NCBI GenBank assembly: GCA_018822665.1
Contig: JAHJJX010000008.1
Span: forward strand, 1-64,000
From: a bacterium
GTDB taxonomy: Bacteria > Campylobacterota > Campylobacteria > Campylobacterales > Sulfurimonadaceae
Direction: 5' to 3'
Length of the DNA stretch: 64,000 nt
The translations under genes were made by a program, and so were the position numbers. This document shows positions 1 to 8,592 of this stretch, piece after piece. How positions within the stretch are numbered: position 1 is the stretch's first letter; every line of letters starts with the position of its first letter. The notes beneath the pieces are model-generated. The model had not been told where the DNA came from. It ran no database searches and saw only the letters and a program-made list of their open reading frames with translations.

Positions 1-113
1 ATTCTAAGACCTGAAGAAAGAGAGTTAAGACTTTTATCAAGTCCAACATTATTCATCGAAGCGTTTCTGTGTGCGTTCATTGCACCTATGTTTGTGTTTA
101 TTCTAAATCCCAT
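1..113 (-). CDS. Flagellin, N-terminal fragment (runs off the window)
   Basis: Only the first 37 codons are inside the window, read leftwards from an ATG at 113-111. The translation starts [15 protein letters not shown] and continues with a [10 protein letters not shown] stretch, the conserved N-terminal D0/D1 coiled-coil region of bacterial flagellins, which packs into the filament core and is exported by the flagellar type III apparatus. AGGA lies nine bases before the ATG. A sigma-28 promoter at 185-211 supports the assignment, as flagellin is the usual FliA-dependent gene. Which paralogue (flaA or flaB) cannot be told from this fragment. Confidence 0.93.
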   Translation of the reverse strand, partial: MGFRINTNIGAMNAHRNASMNNVGLDKSLNSLSSGLR

Positions 114-131
114 AATAAATCCTTTTTGGGT

Positions 132-175
132 AAGAGCCTTTTGCTCTTTTTAATATTAGTTAGCTTCCTTGCTAA
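132..175 (-). promoter_or_regulatory. Two hairpins in the flagellin 5' leader
   Basis: Between the predicted start of transcription and the flagellin ATG there are two inverted repeats: TTAGC/GCTAA around a six-base loop (160-175) and AAGAGC/GCTCTT around a five-base loop (132-148). Both would fold in the leader RNA. They could affect stability or translation of this very abundant message; function is inferred only from position. Confidence 0.4.
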
Positions 176-184
176 TTACAAGCT

Positions 185-211
185 ATATCGGTAACTAAAA
201 TTATTACTTTA
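185..211 (-). promoter_or_regulatory. Sigma-28 (FliA) promoter of flagellin
   Basis: On the minus strand TAAAGTAA (211-204), an 11-base spacer and ACCGATAT (192-185) match the FliA consensus TAAAGTTT-N11-GCCGATAA closely, with the exact spacer length. Transcription should start near 178, giving a leader of about 65 bases before the flagellin ATG. Confidence 0.82.
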
Positions 212-297
212 ATTTATTTGCAAATTTACATTTTTTAAACTTTTTTGATACACTTCCAGACTTAAAACAACTATTCTACTATATATAGGAAAACTAT

Positions 298-2511
298 TTG
301 AACTTAATTATCGTCGAATCACCGGCCAAAGCACGAACAATTAAAAACTTTTTAGGTAAAGGTTATGAGGTTATTGCTTCTAAAGGTCACATCCGAGATC
401 TTCCAAAATCCCGCTTTGGTATTACAGTAGATGAAGACAATCAGCTCGTTCCCACTTACAGCGTGGCAAAAGAAAATGCCGCTACCGTTAAAGAGATAAA
501 AGATTTAGCCAAAAAATGCGATACAGTTTATATCGCAACCGATGAGGACCGCGAGGGTGAGGCCATAGGCTGGCATATTGCACATGCCATCAAACAAGAC
601 CCTCAGGCGCTTCCTCGAATTGTTTTTCATGAGATTACTAAAACAGCCATTCACCATGCACTTGAGAATGCCCGAAAAATCGATATGGACATGGTAAATG
701 CGCAACAAGCCCGCCGTTTGCTTGACCGTGTTGTTGGGTATAAACTCTCTCCTCTTTTAAGCTCAAAAATTCAAAAAGGACTCTCAGCGGGTCGTGTTCA
801 ATCTTCTACTTTAAAACTGGTTGTAGATAGAGAAAGGGAGATACGAGCATTTATTCCCGAAGAATTTTGGACTATCGACACCGTATTTAACAAAGACATA
901 GAAGCAAACCTCGTAGTTCACGAGGGAGTGAAAATCTCTAAACTCTCTATTAAAAATAAAGAGGATGCCCATTCGATAGTTTCAAGCGTTAAAGAAGATG
1001 TATTTGTTATTGCAAACATCGAAACAAAACAGAGAAAAAGCTCAACGCCTCCTCCGTTTATGACTTCAACTCTGCAACAAACTGCTTCTAGCAAATTAGG
1101 TTACACTCCAAAAAAAACGATGATGGTCGCCCAAAATCTTTATGAAGGTGTAAAAACTCCGGAGGGAACTTCAGGTGTTATCACTTATATGAGAACAGAC
1201 TCACTCAACTTGGCGGAAGAAGCCGTAAATGCAGTGAGAGATGTTATCGGTAAAAGATTTGGAGAAAAATATCTTCCAAAAGAGCCTAAAGTGTACACGA
1301 AAAAAGCAAAAGGCGCGCAAGAAGCTCACGAAGCCATCCGCCCTACCATGCTTGAGTTTACTCCAGAAATTGCAGAAAAATTTTTAAAAGCAGATGAGAG
1401 CAAACTTTACCGTTTGATTTATGAAAGATTTATGTCATGTCAAATGGAAGATGCGATTTTCGAACAGCAAAGCATCACTTTTCTCGGTAAAAACAATGAG
1501 TACAGAGCTACCGGCAGAAAACTCATTTTTGATGGTTTTTATGCGCTCACGGGCACGGAAGACAAAGACAAACTGCTTCCGACTCTCAAAGAGGGAGCTG
1601 CCATTGCGCTTCAAAGTATCAAGCCCGAGCAACATTTCACAGAACCGCCTTCTCGCTATTCAGAAGCTTCGCTCATTAAAAAACTCGAATCAGAAGGGAT
1701 TGGCCGTCCTTCCACCTATGCACCGACCGTTGCAACATTAAGCGGGCGCACCTATGTAACCATTGAAAAAAAGCAAATTATCCCTACGGAGATGGCTTTT
1801 ACGGTCACTGATATTTTAGAAAAAAACTTTGCCAACATCGTGGATGTCTCTTTTACTGCCAATATGGAAGAAAAACTGGATGAAGTTGCAGAGGGTCGCA
1901 ACGACTGGCAGAAACTTTTAAGTGATTTTTATTTCCCGTTTTTAGAGCAGATTGAAGAGGGTAAAGAAAAAATTATTTCTCTCAAAGTAGCAAAACCCTT
2001 AGGAAAAAACTGTCCTAAATGTGGAGAAGAGTTACTGCTTCGTTCGGGAAGATTTGGAAACTTTGTAGCTTGCAGCGGTTTTCCAAAGTGTAAATACACC
2101 GAACAGATTGATGAAGAGGGCAAAACCGTAGAGCTAAAAGAAGAACTCAGCGATGAGAAGTGCGACAAATGCGCCAAAGATATGATTGTCAAAAGCGGCC
2201 GCAACGGAAAATTCCTTGCATGCAGCGGATACCCTGATTGCAAAAACACAAAAAGCGTAGAAAGCGAAAGTAAAACATCAGAAGTTCCTTGTCCCGATTG
2301 CGGGGGAAAACTTCTCTGGAAACAATCGCGAAGAGGCGCATTTTGGGGATGTGAAGCCTATCCTCAATGTAAATTTATTTCTAAATTTGAACCAACCGCT
2401 ATAAAATGCAGCGAAAAAGCTTGTAACGGCGTTGTAGCCGAAAGAGTTTATAGAAATAAAGATGTGTATGAATGTATAAAGTGTAAGGTAAGGACTCCAA
2501 GAGAGTCTTAA
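298..2511 (+). CDS. topA: DNA topoisomerase I
   Basis: Type IA topoisomerase that relaxes negative supercoils by cutting one strand through a covalent tyrosine link. The 737-residue protein opens with the Toprim motif (IIVESPAKA, then DEDREGE at 82-88, the magnesium-binding acidic residues). The catalytic tyrosine is Tyr297 in the ITYMRTDS motif. The C-terminus has four Cys4 zinc ribbons beginning at about residues 572, 622, 665 and 704, typical of the proteobacterial enzyme. The start codon is TTG, with AGGA seven bases upstream (287-290); no earlier in-frame start fits the Toprim alignment. The following genes (phosphodiesterase, bioB, antiporter) are closely spaced on the same strand and probably cotranscribed; topA next to bioB is also seen in Campylobacter. 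Confidence 0.98.
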   Translation: MNLIIVESPAKARTIKNFLGKGYEVIASKGHIRDLPKSRFGITVDEDNQLVPTYSVAKENAATVKEIKDLAKKCDTVYIATDEDREGEAIGWHIAHAIKQDPQALPRIVFHEITKTAIHHALENARKIDMDMVNAQQARRLLDRVVGYKLSPLLSSKIQKGLSAGRVQSSTLKLVVDREREIRAFIPEEFWTIDTVFNKDIEANLVVHEGVKISKLSIKNKEDAHSIVSSVKEDVFVIANIETKQRKSSTPPPFMTSTLQQTASSKLGYTPKKTMMVAQNLYEGVKTPEGTSGVITYMRTDSLNLAEEAVNAVRDVIGKRFGEKYLPKEPKVYTKKAKGAQEAHEAIRPTMLEFTPEIAEKFLKADESKLYRLIYERFMSCQMEDAIFEQQSITFLGKNNEYRATGRKLIFDGFYALTGTEDKDKLLPTLKEGAAIALQSIKPEQHFTEPPSRYSEASLIKKLESEGIGRPSTYAPTVATLSGRTYVTIEKKQIIPTEMAFTVTDILEKNFANIVDVSFTANMEEKLDEVAEGRNDWQKLLSDFYFPFLEQIEEGKEKIISLKVAKPLGKNCPKCGEELLLRSGRFGNFVACSGFPKCKYTEQIDEEGKTVELKEELSDEKCDKCAKDMIVKSGRNGKFLACSGYPDCKNTKSVESESKTSEVPCPDCGGKLLWKQSRRGAFWGCEAYPQCKFISKFEPTAIKCSEKACNGVVAERVYRNKDVYECIKCKVRTPRES

Positions 2512-2516
2512 ACCGC

Positions 2517-3041
2517 ATGAAAATAGCAATTATTTCCGATACACACACCAAGGTTAAAAAAGCCAAGGAAGCTATAGAAATGCTCCTCAGCAAAGGGGTG
2601 GAGTGTATCATACATGCAGGCGATATCGTTGAGATTGAGATTTTAGAGTTGTTAAAAAACTCCGGGCTTCGATATATTGCCGTTTACGGAAACAATGATG
2701 CCCATTTGGCCGAGTATCATGGAACGTACAACCTTGTTCAGGAGCCTCACTATTTTAAACTCTCAGACACAAAGTTTAAACTTATGCATCTTCCTTACTA
2801 CATGATACCCGATACTGAAATAGTTATTTATGGACATACTCATGAATTTTCCTGTGAATTTATCAGCGGAACTCTCTTTTTGAATTCCGGCGAAGTTTGT
2901 GCGAGAAACAAATCTATAAGCGAGTGCGTTATGCTTGAGGTAAATAAGAACGACTTTTTGATAACATACTACGCAAAAGAAAAAAATGCCGATGGCTTTA
3001 AAGAAAAACAGTTTAATTACAAGAGAGTAAAAAATGGATAA
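2517..3041 (+). CDS. YfcE/MJ0936-type metallophosphoesterase
   Basis: Small 174-residue calcineurin-like phosphoesterase. The metal-binding motifs are all visible: SDTH (Asp8, His10), HAGD (Asp36), GNND (Asn60), His91, and GHTH (107-109). Family members are two-metal phosphodiesterases active on simple phosphodiesters in vitro; the physiological substrate is usually unknown and cannot be read here. The gene starts five bases after topA and its last codons overlap the bioB start by eight bases, so it is probably translated from a topA-bioB transcript. Confidence 0.9.
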   Translation: MKIAIISDTHTKVKKAKEAIEMLLSKGVECIIHAGDIVEIEILELLKNSGLRYIAVYGNNDAHLAEYHGTYNLVQEPHYFKLSDTKFKLMHLPYYMIPDTEIVIYGHTHEFSCEFISGTLFLNSGEVCARNKSISECVMLEVNKNDFLITYYAKEKNADGFKEKQFNYKRVKNG

Positions 3042-3876
3042 AGAGATTTTTTTATGTTCTATATGCAATATTAATAGCGGCACATGTAATGAAGATTGTA
3101 AATTTTGCTCCCAAAGCGTGCGGTATAAAGCAGATATACAAAGATATAAACATAAACCTCTCGAAGATATTCTCAAAGAAGCCAAAAATGCCAGAGACAA
3201 TGGAGCGCTTGGTTTTTGTCTTGTAACCGCCGACAAAGGTTTAAACGACAAAACCCTAAAGTTTGTTTGTGATGTCGCCAAAGCCGTGCAAGAAGAAGTG
3301 CCGGAACTTAGACTGATAGCATGCAACGGAACAGCTACGCTTGAGCAGCTTTTAATCCTCAAAGAATCGGGAGTGAAGGCTTATAATCATAATCTTGAAA
3401 CTTCCAAAGCTTTTTATCCGCAGATATGCACGACGCACTCCTGGGAGGAAAGATACGAAACATGCCAAAACGTAAACAAAGCGGAGATGGTGCTTATAAC
3501 GGGTGGAATTTTCGGGCTGGGGGAAACGCAAGAAGACAGAATTTCCATGCTCGAAGCGCTCAACTCTTTAAACCCGACTTCCGTGCCTATTAACTTTTAC
3601 CATCACAACGAAGCGCTGGAGCTACAGCCAAATCCGCTCAATGCGGATGAAGCGCTTTCTCTCATAAAACTCACACGAGAAACAATTCCACATGCCCAAA
3701 GAATAATGGTTGCGGGAGGAAGAGATTTGATGTTTGGAGAAAGACAAAATGAGATTTTTGCCCATGGAGCGAACTCCATTGTCATAGGAAACTACCTTAC
3801 GACAAGCGGAAGAATCATGAGTAAAGATTTGCAAATGCTGAAATCTTTGCATCTTAGCGTCGCAAAAAAAGTATAA
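3034..3876 (+). CDS. bioB: Biotin synthase (radical SAM)
   Basis: Inserts sulfur into dethiobiotin in the last step of biotin synthesis. The radical-SAM cluster motif CX3CX2C is Cys18/Cys22/Cys25, preceded by the SICNINSG stretch typical of BioB. At 280 residues it is shorter than the E. coli enzyme (about 346), as usual for epsilonproteobacterial BioB. Start overlaps the preceding phosphodiesterase by eight bases. Biotin is needed by the biotin carboxyl carrier and carboxylases encoded elsewhere in the window (accB, accC, the pycA-type gene). An exact copy of the 11-base repeat lies within it at 3686-3696. Confidence 0.95.
   Translation: MDKEIFLCSICNINSGTCNEDCKFCSQSVRYKADIQRYKHKPLEDILKEAKNARDNGALGFCLVTADKGLNDKTLKFVCDVAKAVQEEVPELRLIACNGTATLEQLLILKESGVKAYNHNLETSKAFYPQICTTHSWEERYETCQNVNKAEMVLITGGIFGLGETQEDRISMLEALNSLNPTSVPINFYHHNEALELQPNPLNADEALSLIKLTRETIPHAQRIMVAGGRDLMFGERQNEIFAHGANSIVIGNYLTTSGRIMSKDLQMLKSLHLSVAKKV
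3686..3696 (-). repeat. 11-mer GGCATGTGGAA, exact copy in bioB
   Basis: Reads as Ile-Pro-His-Ala-Gln in the bioB frame. Confidence 0.8.
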
Positions 3877-3879
3877 ACA

Positions 3880-5049
3880 ATGAATGAAAATGTAATCTTA
3901 ATCACAACCATTTCATTAATTATTATATTTTCACCGTTTTTTGCAAAAATTCTTAAGCTTCCTACCACTCCTATTGAGATTATTTTAGGTTCTATCTTGG
4001 GATACATCGGTTTTTTGCATGATGAGCATCTTTTTAAAATTGTTGCGGAGCTTGGATTTTTATATCTGATGTTTATTGCAGGGACCGAAGTTGACTTAAA
4101 AAAAGTGATAAAAACTCCGGCAAAAATTATGAAAAGGGTCATATTTTACCTCATCATTCTCTACGCTTTTTCTATTAGTTTCTCACTGTATTTTGAACTT
4201 GGAAAAATATTTATGGTGCTCTTGCCTTTGATATCCGTCGGGCTTGTCGCAACGCTCTCTAAAGAGTACGGAAAAACACCGTGGCTTACACTTTCCATGA
4301 CGGCAGGAGGCATCGGAGAGGTTGTTAGTATCGGATTTTTAACGCTTACCTCTGCGGCACTCCAATCAGGTTTCGGCATCGGTTTTGCCAAAACTATCAC
4401 CGCTCTTATACTCTTTTTGGTTTTTATGTTTATCTTATTTCGTGTTATTGAGTTGCTTTTTTGGTGGTTTCCCCAAGCTTCAACCGCCCTTATGCCGCAC
4501 AAAGACAACAAAGAACAAGATATACGGCTCTCTATGGGAATCTTCTTTTTATTAGTCGGAGCGATGCTCTATCTTAAACTCGAACTTGCCTTTGGTGCAT
4601 TTTTAGCAGGAATTTTTATTCCGACATTTTTTGAACATAAACATGAATTGCCCGAAAAATTGGCATCGTATGGTTTTGGATTTTTAATTCCTATCTTTTT
4701 TATCCACATTGGAAGTTCTTTTAACCTTGAAGCACTCTCTATGGATGGACTTATCGGCAAGGCCCTTGTCATCGCACTTGTCATGATAGCCATGCGGGTG
4801 ATTGCTTCGCTTGTTTTTATAAAAGAGCTTGGTGTCATAGACTCTCTGCTCATGGGGCTGAGTCATTCCATGCCGCTTACCCTGCTTATCGCGATGGCAA
4901 CCCTTGCTTACAATGCCAACAGTATAGACATCTTGCATTATTATGCTTTTATTCTCGCTGCTTTGTTTCAAGTCATCTCCGTTATGATAATTATCAAACT
5001 TATCAACAACTATAAGTTAAAAAAAGAAGAGAAGTTAAATTTGGTATAA
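3880..5049 (+). CDS. CPA2-type cation:proton antiporter
   Basis: 389-residue integral membrane protein with about 11 to 12 hydrophobic segments and no cytosolic TrkA-N/RCK domain, so it is the bare membrane unit of the monovalent cation:proton antiporter-2 (KefB/NapA-like) family. Such proteins exchange Na+ or K+ for protons in pH and ion balance; the ion cannot be told from sequence. Starts three bases after bioB ends and is probably last in the topA transcript. The promoter of the next gene overlaps its stop codon. A transporter gene after bioB also occurs in Campylobacter. Confidence 0.87.
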   Translation: MNENVILITTISLIIIFSPFFAKILKLPTTPIEIILGSILGYIGFLHDEHLFKIVAELGFLYLMFIAGTEVDLKKVIKTPAKIMKRVIFYLIILYAFSISFSLYFELGKIFMVLLPLISVGLVATLSKEYGKTPWLTLSMTAGGIGEVVSIGFLTLTSAALQSGFGIGFAKTITALILFLVFMFILFRVIELLFWWFPQASTALMPHKDNKEQDIRLSMGIFFLLVGAMLYLKLELAFGAFLAGIFIPTFFEHKHELPEKLASYGFGFLIPIFFIHIGSSFNLEALSMDGLIGKALVIALVMIAMRVIASLVFIKELGVIDSLLMGLSHSMPLTLLIAMATLAYNANSIDILHYYAFILAALFQVISVMIIIKLINNYKLKKEEKLNLV

Positions 5050-5050
5050 T
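5042..5050 (+). promoter_or_regulatory. Extended -10 promoter of the AMMECR1-like gene
   Basis: TGGTATAAT at 5042-5050 is an extended -10 element overlapping the stop codon of the antiporter gene. Transcription would start near 5057, about 20 bases before the ATG at 5077. Epsilonproteobacterial sigma-70 promoters usually lack a clear -35, as here. Confidence 0.6.
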
Positions 5051-5076
5051 TATGCAGGTTTAAAAAGGGGGTTTGG

Positions 5077-5430
5077 ATGTCTCGTTCTGTTTTATTGCAA
5101 CTCGCCCGTGATTCTATCCAAGAAGTTTTGCAAGCGCAAAGAACCATCGACAAGCTTGCTTTACTCAAAAAACATCCGCTTTTAAATGAAAAAATAGCTA
5201 CTACCGTAAATATTTATATAAATAAAGAACTCAAAGGCTCTGCTTCCTCTTCCTCTGCTACAAAAAGTTTACTCGAAGACATTATATATAACGCAAAAAA
5301 GTCTGCATTTGAAGATGCAAACTTCAAACCTCTTACAACTTCGGAGTACCTTAGTTGCGAAGTGGAACTATTGCTGATAACACCCGATGGCGTTATCAGC
5401 GAAAAAGATTCCTCTATTTTAAAACATTAG
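5077..5430 (+). CDS. Short AMMECR1-like domain protein
   Basis: 117 residues, recognised by a weak but ordered resemblance to the AMMECR1 fold: an N-terminal helix rich in LARDSI-type residues, and a second half in which LLEDIIYNAKKSAFED, NFKPLT and CEVELLLITP follow the family pattern of conserved Ala/Asp-Arg-Phe-Pro-Pro-Leu and a beta strand ending in Leu-Thr-Pro. The usual AMMECR1 domain is about 180 to 200 residues, so this is a shortened version lacking the C-terminal part and the canonical cis-proline motif region. AMMECR1 function in bacteria is unclear (often next to Memo and radical SAM genes, which are absent here). Tail overlaps the convergent oxidoreductase by four bases. Confidence 0.55.
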   Translation: MSRSVLLQLARDSIQEVLQAQRTIDKLALLKKHPLLNEKIATTVNIYINKELKGSASSSSATKSLLEDIIYNAKKSAFEDANFKPLTTSEYLSCEVELLLITPDGVISEKDSSILKH

Positions 5431-6392
5431 TCCTTACTTACCAAACAACCGCCCTGAATAAAACAGGCTATCGCGTAACCGTGATTGAGTCCTAGAGCGA
5501 TACTTCCCCCTGACTCTTGCGTAATATCTCCGGCGACAAACAAGCCTTTGATATTTGTTTCATAATTATCGTCATGTACGGGTTTTCCATCTTCTTCTTG
5601 TATTCCTGAGCCTGATAAAAATGCACTCGGGGTTGTTCCGCCGATAGCATAAATCACCCTGTCATACACTTCGGGCTCCACTTCACTAAAGATGACTTTG
5701 ACTTTGCCCTCTTCATCTTCCAAGGCATGAATATTTATATTTAAAATAGCATTCACTTTTTTGTGCATTATCGCATTTGCGATATTTGTCTGGTTGGTTG
5801 GATTTGCTCTTTCAAAAGATTCTCTTCTGTAACAAATAGATACCTCGTTTTTTTCACTCAAATCCACCGCATACTCCACGGCACTGTCACCGCCGCCCAC
5901 AACTAAAACCCGCTCCCCTTCGCCGCACCCATCAAGCGTATAAGCAATTTTATTTTTTATTCCCGAGGGAATTTTATATGTTGGTTTGTTGGGTTTTCCC
6001 ATTCTGCCGATGGTTACGACGACATGTTTTGCAAAAATGCTTTTTCCTGCTATAAAAACCTCAAAAAAGCCATCTCTTTTTTCGATTTTTTGAACCTCAA
6101 CATGGGTTTGAAGCTCAACTGAATGGTTTGCCAAAATTTCGTCAAAAAAATCTAAAGTCGTTTCTTTTGTTCCATCTACAAAATAGATTCTTCCATCAAG
6201 CTCAACTTTTTGACCTTTCCAGTCCTTATCAACCCGTTTATTGTCTTTATAATATTTTCTTATTGTTGAGTTGTGATTTTGGTCTTTTTCAAGTATAACA
6301 ATATCTCGAATCCCTTGCAGGTAACCCTCTACCGCCGTGGCAATTCCTGCCGGACCTGCTCCAATGATGGCTAATTCATACATGTGGCTCAT
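5427..6392 (-). CDS. FAD/NAD(P)-dependent oxidoreductase (thioredoxin-reductase-like fold, no CXXC)
   Basis: 321 residues with two Rossmann motifs: GAGPAGIA at 11-18 for FAD and VVGGGDSAVEYA near 164-175 for NAD(P)H; a C-terminal GLFVAGD motif binds the FAD end. This is the arrangement of thioredoxin reductase and ferredoxin/bacillithiol-disulfide reductase relatives. There is no active-site CXXC between the two domains, so it is not a thioredoxin reductase; a YpdA-like or ferredoxin/flavodoxin reductase role is more likely. AGGAG stands six bases before the chosen ATG; an ATG three codons later is possible. Confidence 0.85.
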   Translation of the reverse strand: MSHMYELAIIGAGPAGIATAVEGYLQGIRDIVILEKDQNHNSTIRKYYKDNKRVDKDWKGQKVELDGRIYFVDGTKETTLDFFDEILANHSVELQTHVEVQKIEKRDGFFEVFIAGKSIFAKHVVVTIGRMGKPNKPTYKIPSGIKNKIAYTLDGCGEGERVLVVGGGDSAVEYAVDLSEKNEVSICYRRESFERANPTNQTNIANAIMHKKVNAILNINIHALEDEEGKVKVIFSEVEPEVYDRVIYAIGGTTPSAFLSGSGIQEEDGKPVHDDNYETNIKGLFVAGDITQESGGSIALGLNHGYAIACFIQGGCLVSKD

Positions 6393-6448
6393 ATTTTCTC
6401 CTTAAGCTAAAAAAAAATTCTATCATAATTTCACAAGATAAAAAATTA

Positions 6449-6976
6449 TCATCCCAATTTATCAGGAAAATAAATCATGAACTTTTGAAGTTTTGGAGCA
6501 ATTACCGCTTGGCAATATCCTTGATTACTATTTAAATTATAATAATTTTGATGGTAACTCTCAGCAGGATATACCTCTGTTATAAGACTTACCTCCGTAA
6601 CGATTCTATCGCTGAAATCCTCTTGTGCTTTGTGAATCGCTTTTTCAATAATCTCTTTTTCTTCATCATTTGCATAATAAACGACCGAGCGGTACTGTGT
6701 GCCTCTGTCTGCGCCTTGCTGATTAAGCGTAGTGGGGTTGTGAATGGCAAAAAAGATTTCTAAAAGTTCAAAGAGGCTTATCACTTCTGCATCGTATTGT
6801 ATATCCACAACTTCTGCATGCCCCGTTGCACCTGAGCAAACATTATCGTATGTCGGATTTGCTCTTTTGCCTCCCGTGTACCCGCTTATGGCGGATAAAA
6901 CACCTTTGACATTTCTGTACACTGCCTCCGTGCACCAGAAACATCCGCCGCCCAAAACGATTCTTTTCTTTTTCAT
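6449..6976 (-). CDS. msrA: Peptide methionine-(S)-S-oxide reductase A
   Basis: Repairs oxidised methionine in proteins. The catalytic GCFWC motif is at residues 11-15 with nucleophile Cys12, followed by GYTGG, and GTQYRS further in. 175 residues is a normal length for the MsrA domain without an MsrB fusion. It appears monocistronic between the oxidoreductase and panE on the same strand. Confidence 0.97.
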   Translation of the reverse strand: MKKKRIVLGGGCFWCTEAVYRNVKGVLSAISGYTGGKRANPTYDNVCSGATGHAEVVDIQYDAEVISLFELLEIFFAIHNPTTLNQQGADRGTQYRSVVYYANDEEKEIIEKAIHKAQEDFSDRIVTEVSLITEVYPAESYHQNYYNLNSNQGYCQAVIAPKLQKFMIYFPDKLG

Positions 6977-7081
6977 GGAATATCCTTTTTGGGCAATTAT
7001 CTCAAAAGATACTTTTAAAATCTCTCCTATAACTTTTTAGAAACAGAAATTAAGTAAAATTTATAACAATACAAAACATCT

Positions 7082-7963
7082 CTAAGAGCGAAGCTTCTCA
7101 TACATCTTTTTCATCAGAGGGGTTTTTACTCCATATATCTGAGCCTCTTTGAGCACATAAGCGCTCAAGCTCTCTAGCTCCACTCTTTTTTTATTTTGAA
7201 AGTCCAAGCGCATAGAGGTAGATGAATCATACGGAACCTTAGAAGCGGTTTGCAAAGATTTTTCAACCTCGTCAAAAATCTCTACCCCCTTGGCATGTGC
7301 AACATCGGCAATCTCCTCCAAAAGAGTTTTTGCCTCAGCCCGATGATGTTCAATAATATAACCTATACTCTTGTCGTAATAGCTGGTAAGTGTTGCAAAA
7401 GCGGAGATAAAAATATATTTTTTCCAAATATCCGTTTTGATGTCGTTTGAGATTTTTACTCGCAATCCCGCCGCATCAAAAACTCTCTTAAGCGCATGGG
7501 CAGCCTCCTCGTCCGGGCCGATAACAAGCGCAAACACTTCCCCCTTTTTACGGACAACTCCCGCTTCTTGGACGTGTGAAAGTATATATACGCAGGCATC
7601 TAAAACTTTACATCCGCTGAGCTTTTTTAACACATCCCCGTTGGACACGCCGTTGGAGAGGCTCAGCAAAATCGTTTGAGAATCCACATGCCGAGCTATT
7701 TGCTCATAGGAGCTTTGTAAATCGTAACTTTTGACGCAAAACAGCACAACATCAAAAGAGCCCTCCGCCTCTTCAAGAGTTTTTGCCTCTAAAGCCGCGC
7801 TCCATACCTTTGTATCTTCAATGATTTGAAGCCCCTCTTTTTGTATCTTTTTTAAATGTTCACCTCTGGCAAAACCAACTATTTTGTGGGATGTTTGAGC
7901 CAAATTTGCCGCTATATACCCGCCTACTCCGCCAAGACCTACAACTGCTATTCTCATTTTCAT
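7082..7963 (-). CDS. panE: 2-dehydropantoate 2-reductase (ketopantoate reductase)
   Basis: NADPH-dependent reduction of ketopantoate to pantoate in pantothenate/CoA synthesis. N-terminal Rossmann loop GLGGVGGY at 9-16; the C-terminal helical domain shows the family lysine in IWKKYIFI and the usual conserved Ser/Asp region. 293 residues is the usual length. Divergent from the methyltransferase/asnB pair with a 47-base shared promoter region. Two one-mismatch copies of the 11-base repeat lie in the gene (7292-7302, 7682-7692). Related ketopantoate-reductase-like enzymes of other specificity cannot be excluded. Confidence 0.88.
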   Translation of the reverse strand: MKMRIAVVGLGGVGGYIAANLAQTSHKIVGFARGEHLKKIQKEGLQIIEDTKVWSAALEAKTLEEAEGSFDVVLFCVKSYDLQSSYEQIARHVDSQTILLSLSNGVSNGDVLKKLSGCKVLDACVYILSHVQEAGVVRKKGEVFALVIGPDEEAAHALKRVFDAAGLRVKISNDIKTDIWKKYIFISAFATLTSYYDKSIGYIIEHHRAEAKTLLEEIADVAHAKGVEIFDEVEKSLQTASKVPYDSSTSMRLDFQNKKRVELESLSAYVLKEAQIYGVKTPLMKKMYEKLRS

Positions 7964-7982
7964 TCCTTTAATTTTATAATTA

Positions 7983-7988
7983 TATAAT
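7983..7988 (+). promoter_or_regulatory. -10 element for methyltransferase/asnB
   Basis: TATAAT 23 bases before the ATG at 8011, followed by TTTTTAAAAAGGGG; the GGGG serves as the ribosome-binding region. The same TTTAAAAAGGGG leader stretch occurs before the gene at 5077. Confidence 0.55.
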
Positions 7989-8010
7989 ACTGTTTTTAAA
8001 AAGGGGAGTC

Positions 8011-8592
8011 ATGCCACGCATCGACAGCGAAAAATTTTTCACATCGGCCATCAATATGTACGGAACAAGCGCAAAAGGTGTCAACTGGCACTCAAAACAG
8101 TCTCAGGAAATCCGCTATGACATCCTCTTGGAAATACTTCCAAAAAATCTAAGTTCCATTAGCATTGCAGATGCAGGATGCGGGTTTGGGGATTTTTATT
8201 TGTATATAGAAAAAAGAGCCAATCTTCCGAAAAATTACATAGGCATAGACTCTCTTGTAGATATGTACTCCATCGCTTCCGAGCAAACAGGCTGTGAAAT
8301 CATCATCGCAGATATCTGCAAAGACCCGCTTCCACATGCCGACTATTATATCTGCAGCGGTGCGATGAATATACTCAACGAGTTTGAAACTCACCTCTTT
8401 ATCCGCAACTGTTTCTTGGCATGTTCGGAGGGTTTTATATTTAACATACTTCATGGCGATAAACAATCACAAACGTACAACTATCTTTGCACATCCCAGA
8501 TACAAAAGATTGCAAAAGATTTAAATGTGGCAAGGGTAGAGTTCAAAGACGGTTATCTTGAAGATGATATTACGGTGGGATTTTTTAAATAA
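8011..8592 (+). CDS. Class I SAM-dependent methyltransferase
   Basis: 193 residues with the glycine-rich SAM motif I DAGCGFGDF at 54-62 and an acidic motif II (GIDSLVDM). The substrate is not recognisable. Its stop codon overlaps the asnB start codon by one base (TAATG), so the two are translationally coupled and may act on the same pathway. An exact 11-mer copy is at 8330-8340. Confidence 0.85.
   Translation: MPRIDSEKFFTSAINMYGTSAKGVNWHSKQSQEIRYDILLEILPKNLSSISIADAGCGFGDFYLYIEKRANLPKNYIGIDSLVDMYSIASEQTGCEIIIADICKDPLPHADYYICSGAMNILNEFETHLFIRNCFLACSEGFIFNILHGDKQSQTYNYLCTSQIQKIAKDLNVARVEFKDGYLEDDITVGFFK
8330..8340 (-). repeat. 11-mer, exact copy in the methyltransferase gene
   Basis: Reads as Leu-Pro-His-Ala-Asp in the gene frame. 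Confidence 0.8.

Noticed and set aside
132-150. AAGAGC/GCTCTT hairpin followed by T-run as a plus-strand terminator.
   Set aside because: No plus-strand gene precedes it; on the minus strand it lies in the flagellin leader, so I describe it as a leader hairpin.
1-153. Hydrophobic plus-strand reading frame open from the window edge to a stop at 151.
   Set aside because: The minus strand over 1-113 encodes an unmistakable flagellin N-terminus with its own ribosome-binding site and sigma-28 promoter.
2763-3362. 199-codon minus-strand frame.
   Set aside because: It is antisense to the phosphodiesterase and bioB genes, both with clear motifs, and has no recognisable domain.
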